DNA of 64,000 nt, from assembly GCA_015499995.1 (NCBI GenBank), contig JADNRV010000119.1, forward strand, positions 1 to 64,000. Direction: 5' to 3'. The notes beneath the pieces are model-generated. The model made no database searches. It was not told where the DNA came from and was given only the letters and a program-made list of their open reading frames with translations. A program made the position numbers and the translations under genes. This document shows, in pieces, positions 1-11,872 of the stretch (position 1 is its first letter; each line of letters begins with the position of its first letter). This DNA is from Flammula alnicola (taxonomy: Eukaryota > Basidiomycota > Agaricomycetes > Agaricales > Strophariaceae).

Positions 1-3000
1 TATATCGCACAGGCCACCCAGCGACTTCAAAGTAAAAGTGAAGACCTTGGGACCAGAATAATGGCGGGTAAGAGAAATAGAGGTTTCGCGATACAAATCC
101 ATTGACATGACGTGATGGGTTCCTGTCATCTGATGGGACCGTTACGGTGGGAACCTAAGGTGGTTGGCTCAACCTCGCCATCTCGCCACACCAGGCCTCG
201 CCACCTGGCGATCGCCGGGTGGCGATCAAGAATTTCAAAAATGGGGTGGCGAGAGGTGGCGAGAGGTCCTGGTATAGACAGGGTTTAGCAGTCAATTTCT
301 TACCAATTAAACTAAAGACCTCCACCATTAGCACTTTTCTGGCCATCTCGCACTCCAAACCGATGTTATACATGATTTTATCTTGATTTTATCCGCTTCG
401 GCTGCTCTGGCGAAGGCCGTTTTTGATCCCAGTTTGATGCCATCACTCGGCATGGTCCTCGTCAAGGTGGATTCCCCGCGATCATACCCTTGTCGCGCCC
501 TTGAATCATTTTAAAAGATAACTTCACAGTACAATACCAATAACTAACCTCAGATTGTCAAATTTCCGCGTTTTGACTCTCGCCACTCGCCAGCACTCGC
601 CACTTTCCCACGCCATATGACTCGCCGTGACGGCGATTGGCGAAAGGTTTTAGAGGTTCGGCCATCGCCACTACCTACATCCGAGTGCCATGACCACCTG
701 AGCATGCACGGCGCGAACTTGCACCGCGTTCATTCCGATGAAAAGGTATTTTCGAAACAAAGCTGCAAGCAAGACTGCGACTGCGCCTGCGACAAGCAGG
801 CACAGGCGGAGTCTCGACGCAGAGGAGACCACATGAGACACCACAGCATATCATCATCGCCGTCATCACACGGGGATATGTTCGCCGCAATCTTTTCTCC
901 ATCTCTCTATGTCATACGCAATCTTCTGCAATCTTTCATAATCTCTCCATTCGCCCGGTGCTTTCTCTTTCCCATCCACAATGCACATCAGAATGATGGC
1001 CGGGACCGTCCCCGACTCCCGAGCCCACCGTATCATCGTGCCCATCTGCATCAGTCTATCCTCGACAATTCATCTGTGATTTACACTCCGGACTAAAAAC
1101 AACGTCTACTACTCTGGCTACCAGGACCTCCGTTTCCCGCTCACATCCTCCACTATCGCATTACGCCTATTTTCTCGCTCAATAGGTTCCACGAAATGAT
1201 AAGCTATTCAAGCGCGACGCTTAAATAACATTTGGCTCTACTCTCCCATGCTCACGGACCCGGCTCTCTGTGCACCGTCTGACGTCCGTTGGCCAACTCT
1301 CATGATCGTCACCGCGACTCTTCTCGTTTTAGCCTCTATTTTCCCACTACGGTTGTAATATGAATAAAAACGACGTTCCCTAACCTCTGGTGTTTATAAG
1401 TAGACGCTCTCACTCGCTCTCCCTCCCTCCGGATCCTTCCTTTCCTCGAGAGACCCAAACGCCAGGTTATGAATTCGATCTCAGCGTTTACATGTACACG
1501 GATGCTCCGTCGACGGACGACCAATCTCCAAGCTCCACGTCTGCACTCACCCTCCGCCCAATTCCCCTTCCCTTCGCCGTGTCTCCCCTTCTCCGGCTTC
1601 CCCAAGCCTTCTCGAGCATAAGTAATCCCTTCTGAACCATGAGTTTGTCTACTCATTCGGATTCCAGTCCTATGTACAATAAGGCCATTTCTAATCCCCG
1701 CAGGCTCTTCAGCTTCCGAGTCCTCTGGATCATGTGCGTTCTTTTGCCGTCCAGGCCATCACAAACACCGTCCTTTCCTTGGACAATGGATCGGAATCCA
1801 CGGATGCGCGGCTACACGGGCCCGGTCCTCCATCCATCTCGTCCATCTCGTCCACCTACATAGTCACTTCTGCCTTCCAGTGTTTTCTGCCATTGGTCAT
1901 ACGCATGCATGTGTCCTGCAGCGTGCTAATAGTGCATATATGCGCCTTGGCCGCAGCGTGCTGCATGCACTTCGCACTTTTTCACTTCACTTTTCGCTGT
2001 CACACTCTATCTTGTTGCTGCTGCCCGTCCCGCCGGTCCGTGTATCCGTGTATCCGTCCAAGTAGAAATGTCTCCGCCGCCACAGGACTTTACATAGCTC
2101 AAGCCAATGCATCATCGACCCACGAGCGGTTGAATTTCTGCGGCTATTCAACGAACGGCAGCCTTGGTACTTACTCCAATCGTGAATGGGTTTCGGAAAA
2201 ATCCTAGCGGGCGCTGAGCGCTGAATCTTATGCGTCGAGGCTGGGTTGTGGATTCTCGAGCCTCTCCCTCGACCCGTACTTGACCTCGTCCTCATCATGG
2301 TCGATTCAGATGGGGTGGGTGGGGTGACTGCCTGTGCTCGCGATATTTTCTTCTTAGCCCAATTGCTTTTCGGATACTTATCAATGTATGTAAAGATGTT
2401 CTATTATAATGAATGCTCTGTGTTGTGTCCATCGGGAGAAGGTCTTCCTTTTTTTTCTGCCATCAAGCTGGGCGAAGGAATTCTGGTGGATTCTTACCTC
2501 CGAGGTTCAGCCGCGAAACAAAATGTTACAGCACCAAGTGAGATAAATATGCATGCATCGCGGTGTTGTTCGGGCTACTGTTTTTGACGATGCCTTCGAG
2601 TCCGGATGGAGTCTTTGGCACGACCCGGAGGCTAAAGTGGGCTAACATTTGGTTGTACTACTTATCAGAGACGTGCATGGAGTTCTTATCGTCGTTCGGC
2701 GTCGTGGTATTCGCGTCCGCGTCCTTCAAAATCCGTCCGGGAGAGTGCGTACTTTGTATGCGTTATTTTTGTGCGTTGTGTTTTCGGATTTTTTCCCTTC
2801 TTGCATTGTCTTTCATCGAGTCGAGGCGTCGTTGCGGACGGTGTGGATTTGGATTTTTTTGGGGGGGGGGGTTGATATCATTATCTTTATTCCTGATCCC
2901 AATGTTAGCCCACTTTGCAGGTAACCACTGATCTTGTGAGTATGAGCAATGTCTTGGGATGAGATCTGTTCAACACAAACCGAACTACAAAATTGCCAAT

Positions 3001-3130
3001 ATTGCCTCATCAAGGTATGGATGACTCGGTGGATAAATGCATCATAGATCCAAGGAGACGATTCGGTTTCAATCTATGATGGAATGAAGTGGCCTTGCTG
3101 TGAAACAGTGAGGTTCCCCCACTGTCGAAA
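1..3130. other. No gene recognised
   Basis: Several open frames of 60-159 codons occur on both strands. None shows a recognisable domain, a consistent codon pattern or a convincing exon chain. Visible features are short repeats rich in the GGCGA motif near 160-660, pyrimidine-rich stretches around 1400-1640 and a run of G residues near 2860. I read this as intergenic DNA or decayed repeats. Confidence 0.5.
160..660. repeat. Cluster of GGCGA/TCGCC short repeats in both orientations
   Basis: TCGCCA and its complement TGGCGA recur many times at about 160-280 and again at about 575-670, in both orientations. This resembles the ends of a small decayed inverted-repeat element, but I could not define clean termini or a target duplication. 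Confidence 0.35.
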
Positions 3131-3160
3131 ATAACTATATAAGGAAGGAGAGTTTCTGCC

Positions 3161-3337
3161 TTTGTTTGCTTGCTTCTAAGGTTATTGACCTTAAGTCAAG
3201 CTCGACCAAATACTACCTTTACACTGACCTTTCGAAAGTTTTCTGCCCTTTTGTTTGTTTATCTCTAACGCTCTTGCCTTTGAGTCAAGCTCGACCAAAT
3301 ACTACCTTTACACTGACCTTTCGGAAAGTTTTCTGCC
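3161..3337 (+). repeat. Two-copy tandem repeat, unit about 88 bp
   Basis: Two adjacent copies (about 3161-3248 and 3249-3337) share a nearly identical core with GAGTCAAGCTCGACC-like and TACACTGACCTTTCG segments. They differ by a few substitutions and one base. A TATATAAGG sequence lies just upstream, near 3136, but no downstream gene is clear. Confidence 0.8.
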
Positions 3338-3835
3338 CCGGCGCCTCGACAACGGGTCGACGTGTCGACCCAATCCTACGGTTGGACGAACGTTGGAAGG
3401 AAGGGTAATGTCGGGACCTCAAGCCAGCACCCGAGCCCATAATAGCTGAAAAATGCAAGGTCTGGAAGGAAACGGGACAATGGCGCATGCTGGAGAAGTT
3501 TCCTACTCGCCGACGCTGCGAGGAGCCAACCGAAGGTTGGCAACGAGCAGCGTGAAATCATCCAAACACTAATTTTATTTCTACAATGCTTTATTTTCAT
3601 ATTTCTCAAACCATTCTCTACTGGCTGGGCTAATTATAAAGGCATTTGTGATGATAATCTTGCAACATTCAGAAAAATAGAAATAAAACACGACACATAA
3701 CTATTACACAGCAAGGCCATAGACGACGAAGTCGTCCCTTTATCAAAGAAATGCCCATAGCTTGAAACTCACGAGCGCATGCTGGCCTTTCGTTCAAGAC
3801 CTTTCTCTTAGATTTGGATTTTGCTCCTATTTTCG

Positions 3836-3960
3836 TTACGCTGTATGTTGTAAGGTCTCCGAGTCAGACAGGTCTATAGATCTAAGTAATATTATGTCAG
3901 CCCCTACTTATAGCGTACTCAATTTCTCGTCTTGTCCCTCTCTTCCTCCAGTGACTCTCA
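3836..3960. other. Remnant of the kinase-protease intergenic unit
   Basis: The words GTAAGGTCT, TCTAAGTAATATTATGTCAG and AATTTCTCGTCTTGTCC occur here and again at about 11757-11830. The first two also match the intron of the kinase gene at about 15145-15175. The stretch therefore comes from the same duplicated unit and sits just upstream of the truncated protease copy. Confidence 0.6.
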
Positions 3961-4011
3961 CCACTGCGCATTTCATCTCTACCTGCATCGCGGTCGCCAT
4001 AGCTGACAGAC

Positions 4012-4665
4012 ATGAACCCTTTCTCGGGCCTCAGCCTCAACAGTTCCCCCGCCACGGGAGATATCTCCCCACCACAGAGCTCTCAGTCCCCTACGCTCCC
4101 GTCCCCTCCGTCCGAGATGGAGGCCAAGTACTACTACGCCGGCCTGCCCTCTACCCCAGTCCTGGTCGCTCGCACTAGCCCCACTCCATGGAAGGCGCCC
4201 ACAGGCCCAGAAGCATACCGGAAAACCAAGGAGCTCCGCCCCGTCGGCAACCACGCCGCGCTCAAGGCGGTCTGGGAAGACGACCTCGCTCCCAAGCTCC
4301 ACGCCCTTCTGCAGTCGATGAAGGTGAAGTGGACGAGCACCGACGTCGTGCGCATCGCCAACGCCGGGGAGCCTTCCGCCCCCGCCCCTGTCGTCCTTTG
4401 GATTGGGGTAATCCCCGGCTCGCTCAAGGGCGATGACGGCGTCGGCGTGGCGGCTAAGTGCCGCGAGCTTCTTGGAGAATACGGTATCGCTGATGTCGAT
4501 GTTGAGATCCGCGAGTCGGTCGTTACCCGCTGGGGCACCCCACATCCATCTACTCTTCCGACTCGACCGTAGTAGATGTCCGCGAACCTCTTACCACTTA
4601 CCACTATGCTCGGTTTCCCCATCTGCGCCCAGGGGCCTACGCCTTGGGCTGAGGGTACTTGACCT
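4012..4665 (+). pseudogene. Truncated copy of trypsin-like protease gene
   Basis: The ATG at 4012 opens 186 codons whose residues from about 30 on closely match the N-terminal third of the intact protease at 11873-13489. Shared segments include YYAGLPS, ARTS, KVKWTSTDVVRI and VDVEIRESVVTR. After VVTR the frame shifts, although homologous DNA continues (REPLTT, PICAQ) to the words GCTGAGGGTAC at about 4660. There it jumps directly to the 3' flank of the gene (TTGACCTTTTG). The region encoding the catalytic His, Asp and Ser is missing. The copy has its own unrelated 28-residue N-terminal extension. It could still make a short protein, but not a protease. Confidence 0.85.
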
Positions 4666-5028
4666 TTTGTGATGTACTTGACCTTTTGCGACGAAATGAT
4701 ATTGTGAATTTGTATGTTTTAACTTACGTGCGATGGACTGAAGCGCGATGTCTAGGTAAGGTCGACTTGGGCACTTAGTACAGTACTCTAGATGCTTAGA
4801 GCTGCCGGGGACTTCAAGTTGTCTCTCGTGATTAGCGGCTTCGAATACAACTTCTCTATTGACGACGTCTCTGTTGACGACTTCTCTGTTGACGATTTTG
4901 CCGCCGTGACTCACTTACAATTGCCTAGGACTGGAGCGTAATATTTTCGAACGACGAGATTATGTACAAATTGCATAGCACGGAAAGCCATAGGTCCTTC
5001 TACTGGCGGCGCGATCGTAACTTCCTCC

Positions 5029-7678
5029 TCAAACTATGTCGGGCGGTTCTGGTATGGAATAATCGTCCTCTTTCGGTGGCAGGTCTCTGCGTCGAGCAGG
5101 ACGATCGATTTCATCGTCTGTGATCATCTGGGGGCCGAGTGGTGGTTGTGCGCCAATGCCTGATTGCTCATTCGCAAGTTGTACCGGATGCGATGAGCTT
5201 TCGGAGCCGTCGGTTATATTTGAAATCGGAGAGTCGGGAAGGATGGTAGTCTGTCGAGGAGCATCTCCGAGCGCGTATCCTTCAGGATTGTCCATATGAT
5301 GGCCTGAAGTTTGACCAGCCGCATTGTTGTCGGACTGTATGTCAGGGAAGTCCAAGAATGCCCACCACTCGTCATCGGTAAAGTCAGGGATTCCCAGCCT
5401 CTTTTGTAGTGCGGCAGACTTGCGCGGGTCCATATTTTGCCTGTATTGGCGCAGAAGCAACAAAATGCCTTGCTTGACAGACCGAGATAGTATAGACTCC
5501 CAATCTACGTACCGAGAATACACCCGGAGGTAAATTGCAGCCATATAAAACAAAAGATCTCTTTCGAGTGTTACTCCATTTGAGAAACACCTGTTCAATT
5601 GCACTATTATAGAGTTCAGAGTCGAAAGCTTTGCAGGTTCGTATTGCATATCCGTTGCCATCTCCGTAAAGTAAGGAAGATATGGATGTACTTGGAAATG
5701 TTTCACTGTGTCCAGTTCAACTTCTGCTGTGTTTTGAGATCCGGCGACTTCGAATAATGATTCAAGGATTAGAGTGGCCTGGTCAGATATTTCTAAAAGG
5801 GAACATGTATTTGTTAGTATGTTTATAGTGGGCTGGTAGTATTTCTGTGCTTACCCCGGTCATACTTGGCATGCGCAACCAGCCCGGCCTCGGATGCCCA
5901 TCTAGGTACTAGGTAGGTCCATCTTGAGGTGGTCTGCATTAGAGAAGTGTCCACGCATTCACGGAACAGATGGTCTGAATTTGGTTCAAGGGCATGCAAT
6001 AATCGCTCGTTCGTTCCATTGAGCTTCTCTAGGTGGCATTGACCCATCAATCGGATATGTAGTTCTTGAAAATGAGGAATAAGTTCTTGAGGCATGTGGC
6101 GCAAAGTATGGATAAAAGTAAATGCATTTTCGTCGCGTAGCATTCCTTGTTTCGCCTCAGCAAGAAAACCAGTGACAAATAGATAGGGCCTGGAAAGCGA
6201 TTTCCCGTGTGTTAAAATAGTCTGGAGATATTGAGAATGAGCGGGATTGGTTCCATAGATTTTGAATGAGTTTGAAGTGAGCTCTTGAACACAATGGTAC
6301 ATCGTGAGGCAGATAGAGTTTTGAGCTGAATGCTCTTCCGCGACTAATTGAATACCCGTCGTGGAATCGTAGAAGAAGACAGTATCGTCGCCTATATCGT
6401 AATCGGCCAAGCGCCCTGGGCCAGGAATTTTGACATGTTCAAGTTCCCGCTGGTAAATCCTCCAGCTGTATCGATCACGAAAATGCATGAATGAGCGTTC
6501 AACAGATAACCAGTTGCTTCTGATAGTTGTGTGCTTTTTAAAATAGAGAGAGAGATAATGAATCCCTTGCAAACATGGAATTAGAATTGTGTCGTTGAAT
6601 AATAAAGGTGCTCACGAGGTTTGGCTCGGAGGGCATACGTAATGTACCCACGAACGGAATCAAAACCGTCACGGACTCGATAGATGCCTGTAAGAACGAC
6701 CAACGATTGTGGCGACCTGTATGGGCACTGCGATGGAACTCTTTCACGAAGAGGCAGGACCTTAGATGCAAATAACTGGATGGTCGGGAGTGTCGTCGTA
6801 GCCACGGAAAAGATGAGGGGAAGCCCTATAACAGCAATGACAGGAGCGGCGACTCCAAGAGGTGCAACTGACAGTAAGAAGTCGACCAATCCCATCAAGA
6901 ACAGCGCCAACGCCACCTGAAGGAGGATAGGCAATGCGGAGAATATCCCAGGGACATGCCATCGCTCGAGGCCTTCAGTACGCATATGGAACATCGCAAA
7001 TTTGTCCCTGGGAACCATAGTAACTGGATATCGCAAGTGCTCCCTAAGCCACTGGAGCCCCACTGTCCCAACGAGTACGGTAGTGAGGCTAAGTACGAGG
7101 CTGATGAACCAGAGTACGTTCACTCGAGAAGTGGATACCGGAATCGGGGAGACAGGAATTTGGAGAGGATTATTGGTTGACGTGGTTCCAGTCGAAGAGT
7201 TGTTGATTCCGGGGCTATCCAGACGGGCTGCGATGTGCGAGAGTAAGAAAATCATTGCGTCGTTCGGGTCCTGTTTAAGTCCTTTGTACGATTCAATAAT
7301 GAAAGCCGTCACGATGGCAGAGAAAAGGCCAGCCTGTATAGTTCCTAAGGACCCGAAGCTTCGAAGGATATTAAACGAACACTCACGAAAATCAGTAAAT
7401 TCTCAACTTCATCCTTCCATGCATCACATTGTTCCTTGTCCCTCTTCAGCATAGGTTGTAGTAGTTTATCCCAAGGATCTCCTTCTTCCTGAGGGGGAGC
7501 AAACTTGTACGGATCACCACATTTCCATAACTTGGGTTTCTAATAAATCGCACCGCAGCAATCAATATCAGGATCTCAAAATTTGCAGACCGATTTCTTC
7601 ACTTACCTCTGCACTAGTTGACAAACTTGGGTCCTCTTGGCGTTCATTTGTATTCGGGATGGGTGGAGTGGACGACAT
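5029..7678 (-). CDS. DUF6535 family integral membrane protein
   Basis: I model five exons: 7678-7607, 7539-7387, 7333-6616, 6565-5855 and 5792-5029. Together they give 805 residues with all phases consistent. The N-terminal domain has the family signature: a charged WKCGDPYKF-like entry, then the AGLFSAIVTAF segment beginning near residue 76. Hydrophobic segments follow near 146-170, 203-232 and 235-262, and the basic LREHLRYP stretch lies after the second. The C-terminal 500 residues are soluble and helical-looking. DUF6535 (PF20153) is a large agaricomycete family of unknown function, probably membrane anchored. The start at 7678 gives a Ser/Pro/Asn-rich leader. Its 3' end runs toward the truncated protease. 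Fragments of this gene recur at about 10219, 14105-14340 and 16540-16660, so it belongs to a shuffled unit. The domain call is confident; the role is unknown. Confidence 0.88.
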
Positions 7679-10079
7679 GCTTGCGCGGGCTTTTCGTTTC
7701 CTGTTTTGTTTGTGGTCGATGGCGGGTTGTTTGTGGGAACATGGGAACATGGAGGCAGTGTGTGGCTGTTCCTGAAAAGTTCGATGTCCAAACTCTTGCA
7801 CAGACCAGCACTAAGCCAGCACAGACCCCGACAAGCTTGAGACCGATAATGCTCAGATAGCCTAGGTGAGTCAGATAATCCTAATCTTTCTGTTTGTAAA
7901 AGGACATCATATTTATCGGAGTCTGACCTATTCTCGACTTCAGGTGCTGTTCAATTTTTTACTAGTCTCGTCCACGCTGCCTCTATTTCGACGAACAAAC
8001 GATGCATGGCTCGAGAGCCAAGTCGCGATGATGCTCATGCATCTCCAAGCAATGGCCATCATTACTGATCTAGTGGATTGGCTTCTTTGCCCTCCTCGAC
8101 CAATTCTCCAACACGAAAACCTCCCTCTCCAGCTGAAACAATCCTGGGCCAATTCGAAAACAACATTGAATAAAGAGACTACGTCGTGGCTATGTGTTTG
8201 GTCGAGTGGGAACGTCAGCCCGCGCTTCTGGTTGCACCGTCAATGATACTCCAAAGATGATAAGTGCCTGTGGCACCAACTTGCGAAAAGGAAACGAATC
8301 GGTCGCCCTATCAGTAGCGAGATTGGAGATTGAGGATGGTGTAAATGAGGAGTTCTAGTGTTCAACGTGCGGAGGACAAATCACGCTATCGCGTTGTCTA
8401 GGCCGACTCTAGCCACTATGTCGTATAACGTCAATTCAGGAAGAACCAAGACGCGTCAACATCCGTACGAATACGTGCTTGTTCGTTGTCCATGTAATAC
8501 CGACTAGCCTCTCAAGGATCCTTGCGCATCGCATTGCATCGCATACAGGGAGGACGAGGACATGTTCGGGAATCGGCTCGAGTTTGACTGTGAGGACGTC
8601 GAGGCCCACATCTGCACACGATCACAGACAAAAGCGGTGGCGACGGCTAAGAAATCGTCTACATCGGCCCCAATTTTCCACCACCAGTCACGATATCTGA
8701 AAGTCTCTGTCTCCAGCTCCGACAAGCTCCGGTCAACTCGCAAATGATGGTGAAGAAAGAGACTACCTCGTGTGATTATGACTGTGGGACAGTCTACCCT
8801 TGCGCCCAGCCGCACCATCGTTAGAAGCTGGTCGTGGTGGAATGTTCATGTCAGACGCAGAGTGTGGAAGGTGACGATTGCCTCACCGATGGCAAACAGC
8901 GAGGCCTAGTGTGCGATCATCCAACGTAAGTCCCTTGTTTCCTCGTTCTTCTTGCCTGGCATCTGACGGGTTCGTAAACTTAGTGCAGGCACTGTATGGG
9001 ACTGATATGCCTGTATTAATGGCGAAGATAATCCATGTCAAGATATTATTTCCGCAGACCGACCTCGCATGCGCCAGTATCAGAAATGCACACTGTCCAT
9101 GATTTATGGGCTTGTTGGCAACGATGATTGTTTGTTTTCATTCACCGTATACCCATCCGCCTTTCCCATTTGCCGCATTCACTTCATTCTGCCTACCCAT
9201 CACCCATCGGATATCACATACCAAGTCATATTCAACATACGATGGCCTACAATATGAAATCCATTCACCAAGCTGTATCGAATTGGAGGAACGTAGATAC
9301 GAAAAATGCATGAAAAGAACATCGTCGCCTGTCCTTCCATCTCTTCCCATTCATCCGCCGTCGCAACAGCTCACACCCGTCTTGCTCGTACATCTGGACT
9401 ATCTCTATCTATTATCCAAAGTGGATAGCTGCCGGTGGTATTCGCCTTACTTTCATGCCGTCGTCATCATCGCTGTCGGACAGTCTTTTTTTTCTTCTTT
9501 CTTTTCTGGTTGATATCCATTATTCCTTTATGCACTTCATTTGCTTGGTTTCGTACTCATACCTCGGATATTTTATTTGGTCCTACTTTTCTATCTCTTC
9601 CTTATCCCATCCCCGTGTTGCTTATGTTCTATCTATTCCCTTTATCTTATATTGTTTCTCTCTACTTCACTTATTCTATTTAAACTGCTTGGGTCTGTTC
9701 TTGGCTTCGTATTTATACCCCGAGAACTTCTCGCTGCCGTGCATGAAGATGCTTTTTTGTTCTTTTTTCTCTTGTTCTTGTTCGCGTTCTCGGGTTCGCT
9801 TTCATTACCTATTCGTTTTTCGCCCGCGGAGTTTCGAGTTGGTTTTTTAAATGGCTTCAATCTGGCTCGATACCTTCTTCCTGGATTTGGATTTTCTCCT
9901 ATTTTCGTTACTCTTTCTATTTATTTTTCTTTCAGCTTCTGTCTTCCACGCATTCGATGAGGCGCCACACCATGAGCGCCTCACTCCGCATCTTCTTTGG
10001 GGCATGTAGGCGCCGAGGGAACGTCCTGGACATTGCACTGCTGAGCAGAGCTGGATGATTCTCGTCCGTTTAAGACTGT
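7679..10079. other. No gene recognised
   Basis: Open frames at 7866-8246 (+) and 8504-8818 (-) show no domain I know and no supporting exon chain. The stretch from about 9430 to 9960 is very T-rich on the + strand. A short piece near 9885-9930 resembles the sequence near 3810-3840, so part of the duplicated unit probably begins here. Confidence 0.45.
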
Positions 10080-10082
10080 GGG

Positions 10083-10275
10083 CGTTATCAGGTCTACCTA
10101 GCGCTTCATGACCCGAAGAGAGGAATGGAAAAATATTTTACGAGAATGAGCGACGAGATTCATGCATAGCTCGGCAAACTATAGGAGTACATGCCCATAC
10201 CATGTTCCTTGCTACTCTGAAGTATGCTTATAGTGGGCTCGTAGCATTTCTGTGCTTACTGGATCATGAACGCAT
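10083..10275 (-). pseudogene. Fragments of DUF6535-gene flank and intron
   Basis: The first part (about 10100-10200) matches the flank at 13940-14060, sharing AATATTTTACGAGAA and ACTATAGGAGTA. The last part (about 10215-10275) matches the intron/exon-4 border of the DUF6535 gene at 5819-5880, sharing TATAGTGGGCT and ATTTCTGTGCTTAC. No coding capacity remains. Confidence 0.65.
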
Positions 10276-10375
10276 GGAATGAATGTCCGAACTGTCTGAG
10301 AGAAGGCCACAGAATCAACGCCAACGCCAAGTAGTAGATGACTTCTATAAAGCATACTACACAAACATGATACAC

Positions 10376-11770
10376 TTATTCGAGAGAAAACCAAGGCTGA
10401 GAAACAACCTCACTCGTTGTAATCCTATCCTGTGGCCGAGAGCGCAACGTCAAGTTCTCCAGCAAGTCCCCAAGAAGTTGAATTTCGACCTCGACCAACC
10501 TCCTTCCAGGCCGTTCCATCATCGCCAGTCGGCGGTGGTACGTCTTAACTACCAATACTCGCCAACTTCTGCGTGATGGACGTCTTCTCCACAGGCAGCA
10601 ACACCTGAAGCTCACGAGCCATAGGCTTCCCGTCCTCGTCGAACCACAGGTGATGATTCTCGAACATGCCCCACCATGGCTCTGGCAGCTTCCCGAGTGT
10701 CGCCACAATCTCCTTGAAGACCTCGTCGGCCCCTCCCAGGAAGGCCTCGAAAAGGGGAAATCCCGCACGGATTTCAAAGATCGTGCAAGCCAGTGCCCAA
10801 ACATCGAACGGCATACCTATCCTTCCCTCGAAACGAGCTTCCGGGGACTGATAGTGGGGCACAGTTGTTGGCTTGTAGTCTGTCAGGGGATGGGAACTGG
10901 AAAAAGATTGGCCGAAGTCGATGAGTAGGATGTCTTCTTGAAGCAAGCTAGAGTTGGTCAAGCATGCATTGTCGTGGGCGCAACGAGTTCTGCAGGTGCG
11001 TGATGTCCTGGGGGACTGTAGTTGCGAGTTTCGATTGCTTCGGTCTCTGTTCGTCAGTCGATACGATCATCGCGGTCGCCATCGACAGAAAGTCAAACTC
11101 GCAGAGGCCTTAAAACCTGGAGGATCCCGTCAAACTTTGACCTAGCTTCAGTAAATGATAAACTTACAATGGAAAACCTCGCCAACAACCATAATTTCAT
11201 CGAGAAAGTCGGGAAATTGCTGGGATGAGTTTCAGAGACTTTCAACATGTGGACTGAGCGACGAGCGTGTCGTGTCTTGGAGTTGGACGCCGCGTGTGCA
11301 AATATTCCCACGATTAAGTATTGGTGGAGGGAAAGGGCAAAGAAAATATTCTCAAAGTCAAAGTCTATAGGTCACTTGAAAATTCAGGGAGACGCAAAAT
11401 ATACAAGTAACTGATTAGGAGAGCGAAAGGGTGCAAATGGTATTTTTATGGCCAGAATACATATTGCGTGTCAGCTTGAGTCAGTTAACGACGATCCAGA
11501 TATCCACCCTTAGACGATCCTTCTCCTATCCAACTTGTTGCTGGGATGAAAATGTGTTCAAAGGTTGATATCAACGAGGGTTCAGCTAAGAGCGATGATG
11601 CCGTCTAAAGAGCGGTGGTATGCATTTCCTTCCGAACAGAAAACAAAAGGTAAGATTTTAAATAGGCGCTCACTGAAGGAGTTGTTGGTGCAGCAGCTGG
11701 CCGAGGTTCACTATCTGACCAGTTTGGATGTTTTCAGTGATGCAGAAGTGACGTTGGGTGTTGGAAGGTC
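10376..11770 (-). pseudogene. Broken copy of SRPK-like kinase gene
   Basis: On the minus strand this matches the C-terminal half of the intact kinase at 14340-15739. It retains LLIDFGQSF, HYQSPEARFEG and the DVWALACTIFEI segment. The reading frame is broken near 10600, around the RELQ-VLLP stretch, so the kinase frame continues only in another phase. From about 11056 homology stops and resumes at about 11690-11770, where the intron region around TAAGTAATATTA is recognisable. The N-lobe exon is absent; the intact protease gene begins instead. It cannot encode a functional kinase. Confidence 0.85.
11056..11690. other. About 630-bp insertion inside the kinase relic
   Basis: This DNA separates two blocks that are contiguous in the intact kinase gene: the block ending near TTCGGTCTCTG at 15050-15065 and the one starting GCTGGCCAAGG. 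I see no inverted ends or target duplication. It could be an old element remnant or the result of recombination. Confidence 0.5.
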
Positions 11771-11872
11771 TTAGACAGGTCTAAGTAATATTACAGTGTC
11801 AGCCGTACTTAATTTCTCGTCTTGTCCTCTTCCTCCATTGATCACCACTGCTTTCGCGAGAGCTCTTCCCTT

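Noticed and set aside
617..1096. 159-codon plus-strand frame
   Set aside because: Composition is irregular, no domain is seen, and it overlaps the GGCGA repeat cluster.
4188..4622. Alternative frames in the truncated protease copy
   Set aside because: They overlap the frame that clearly matches the intact protease and have no similarity of their own.
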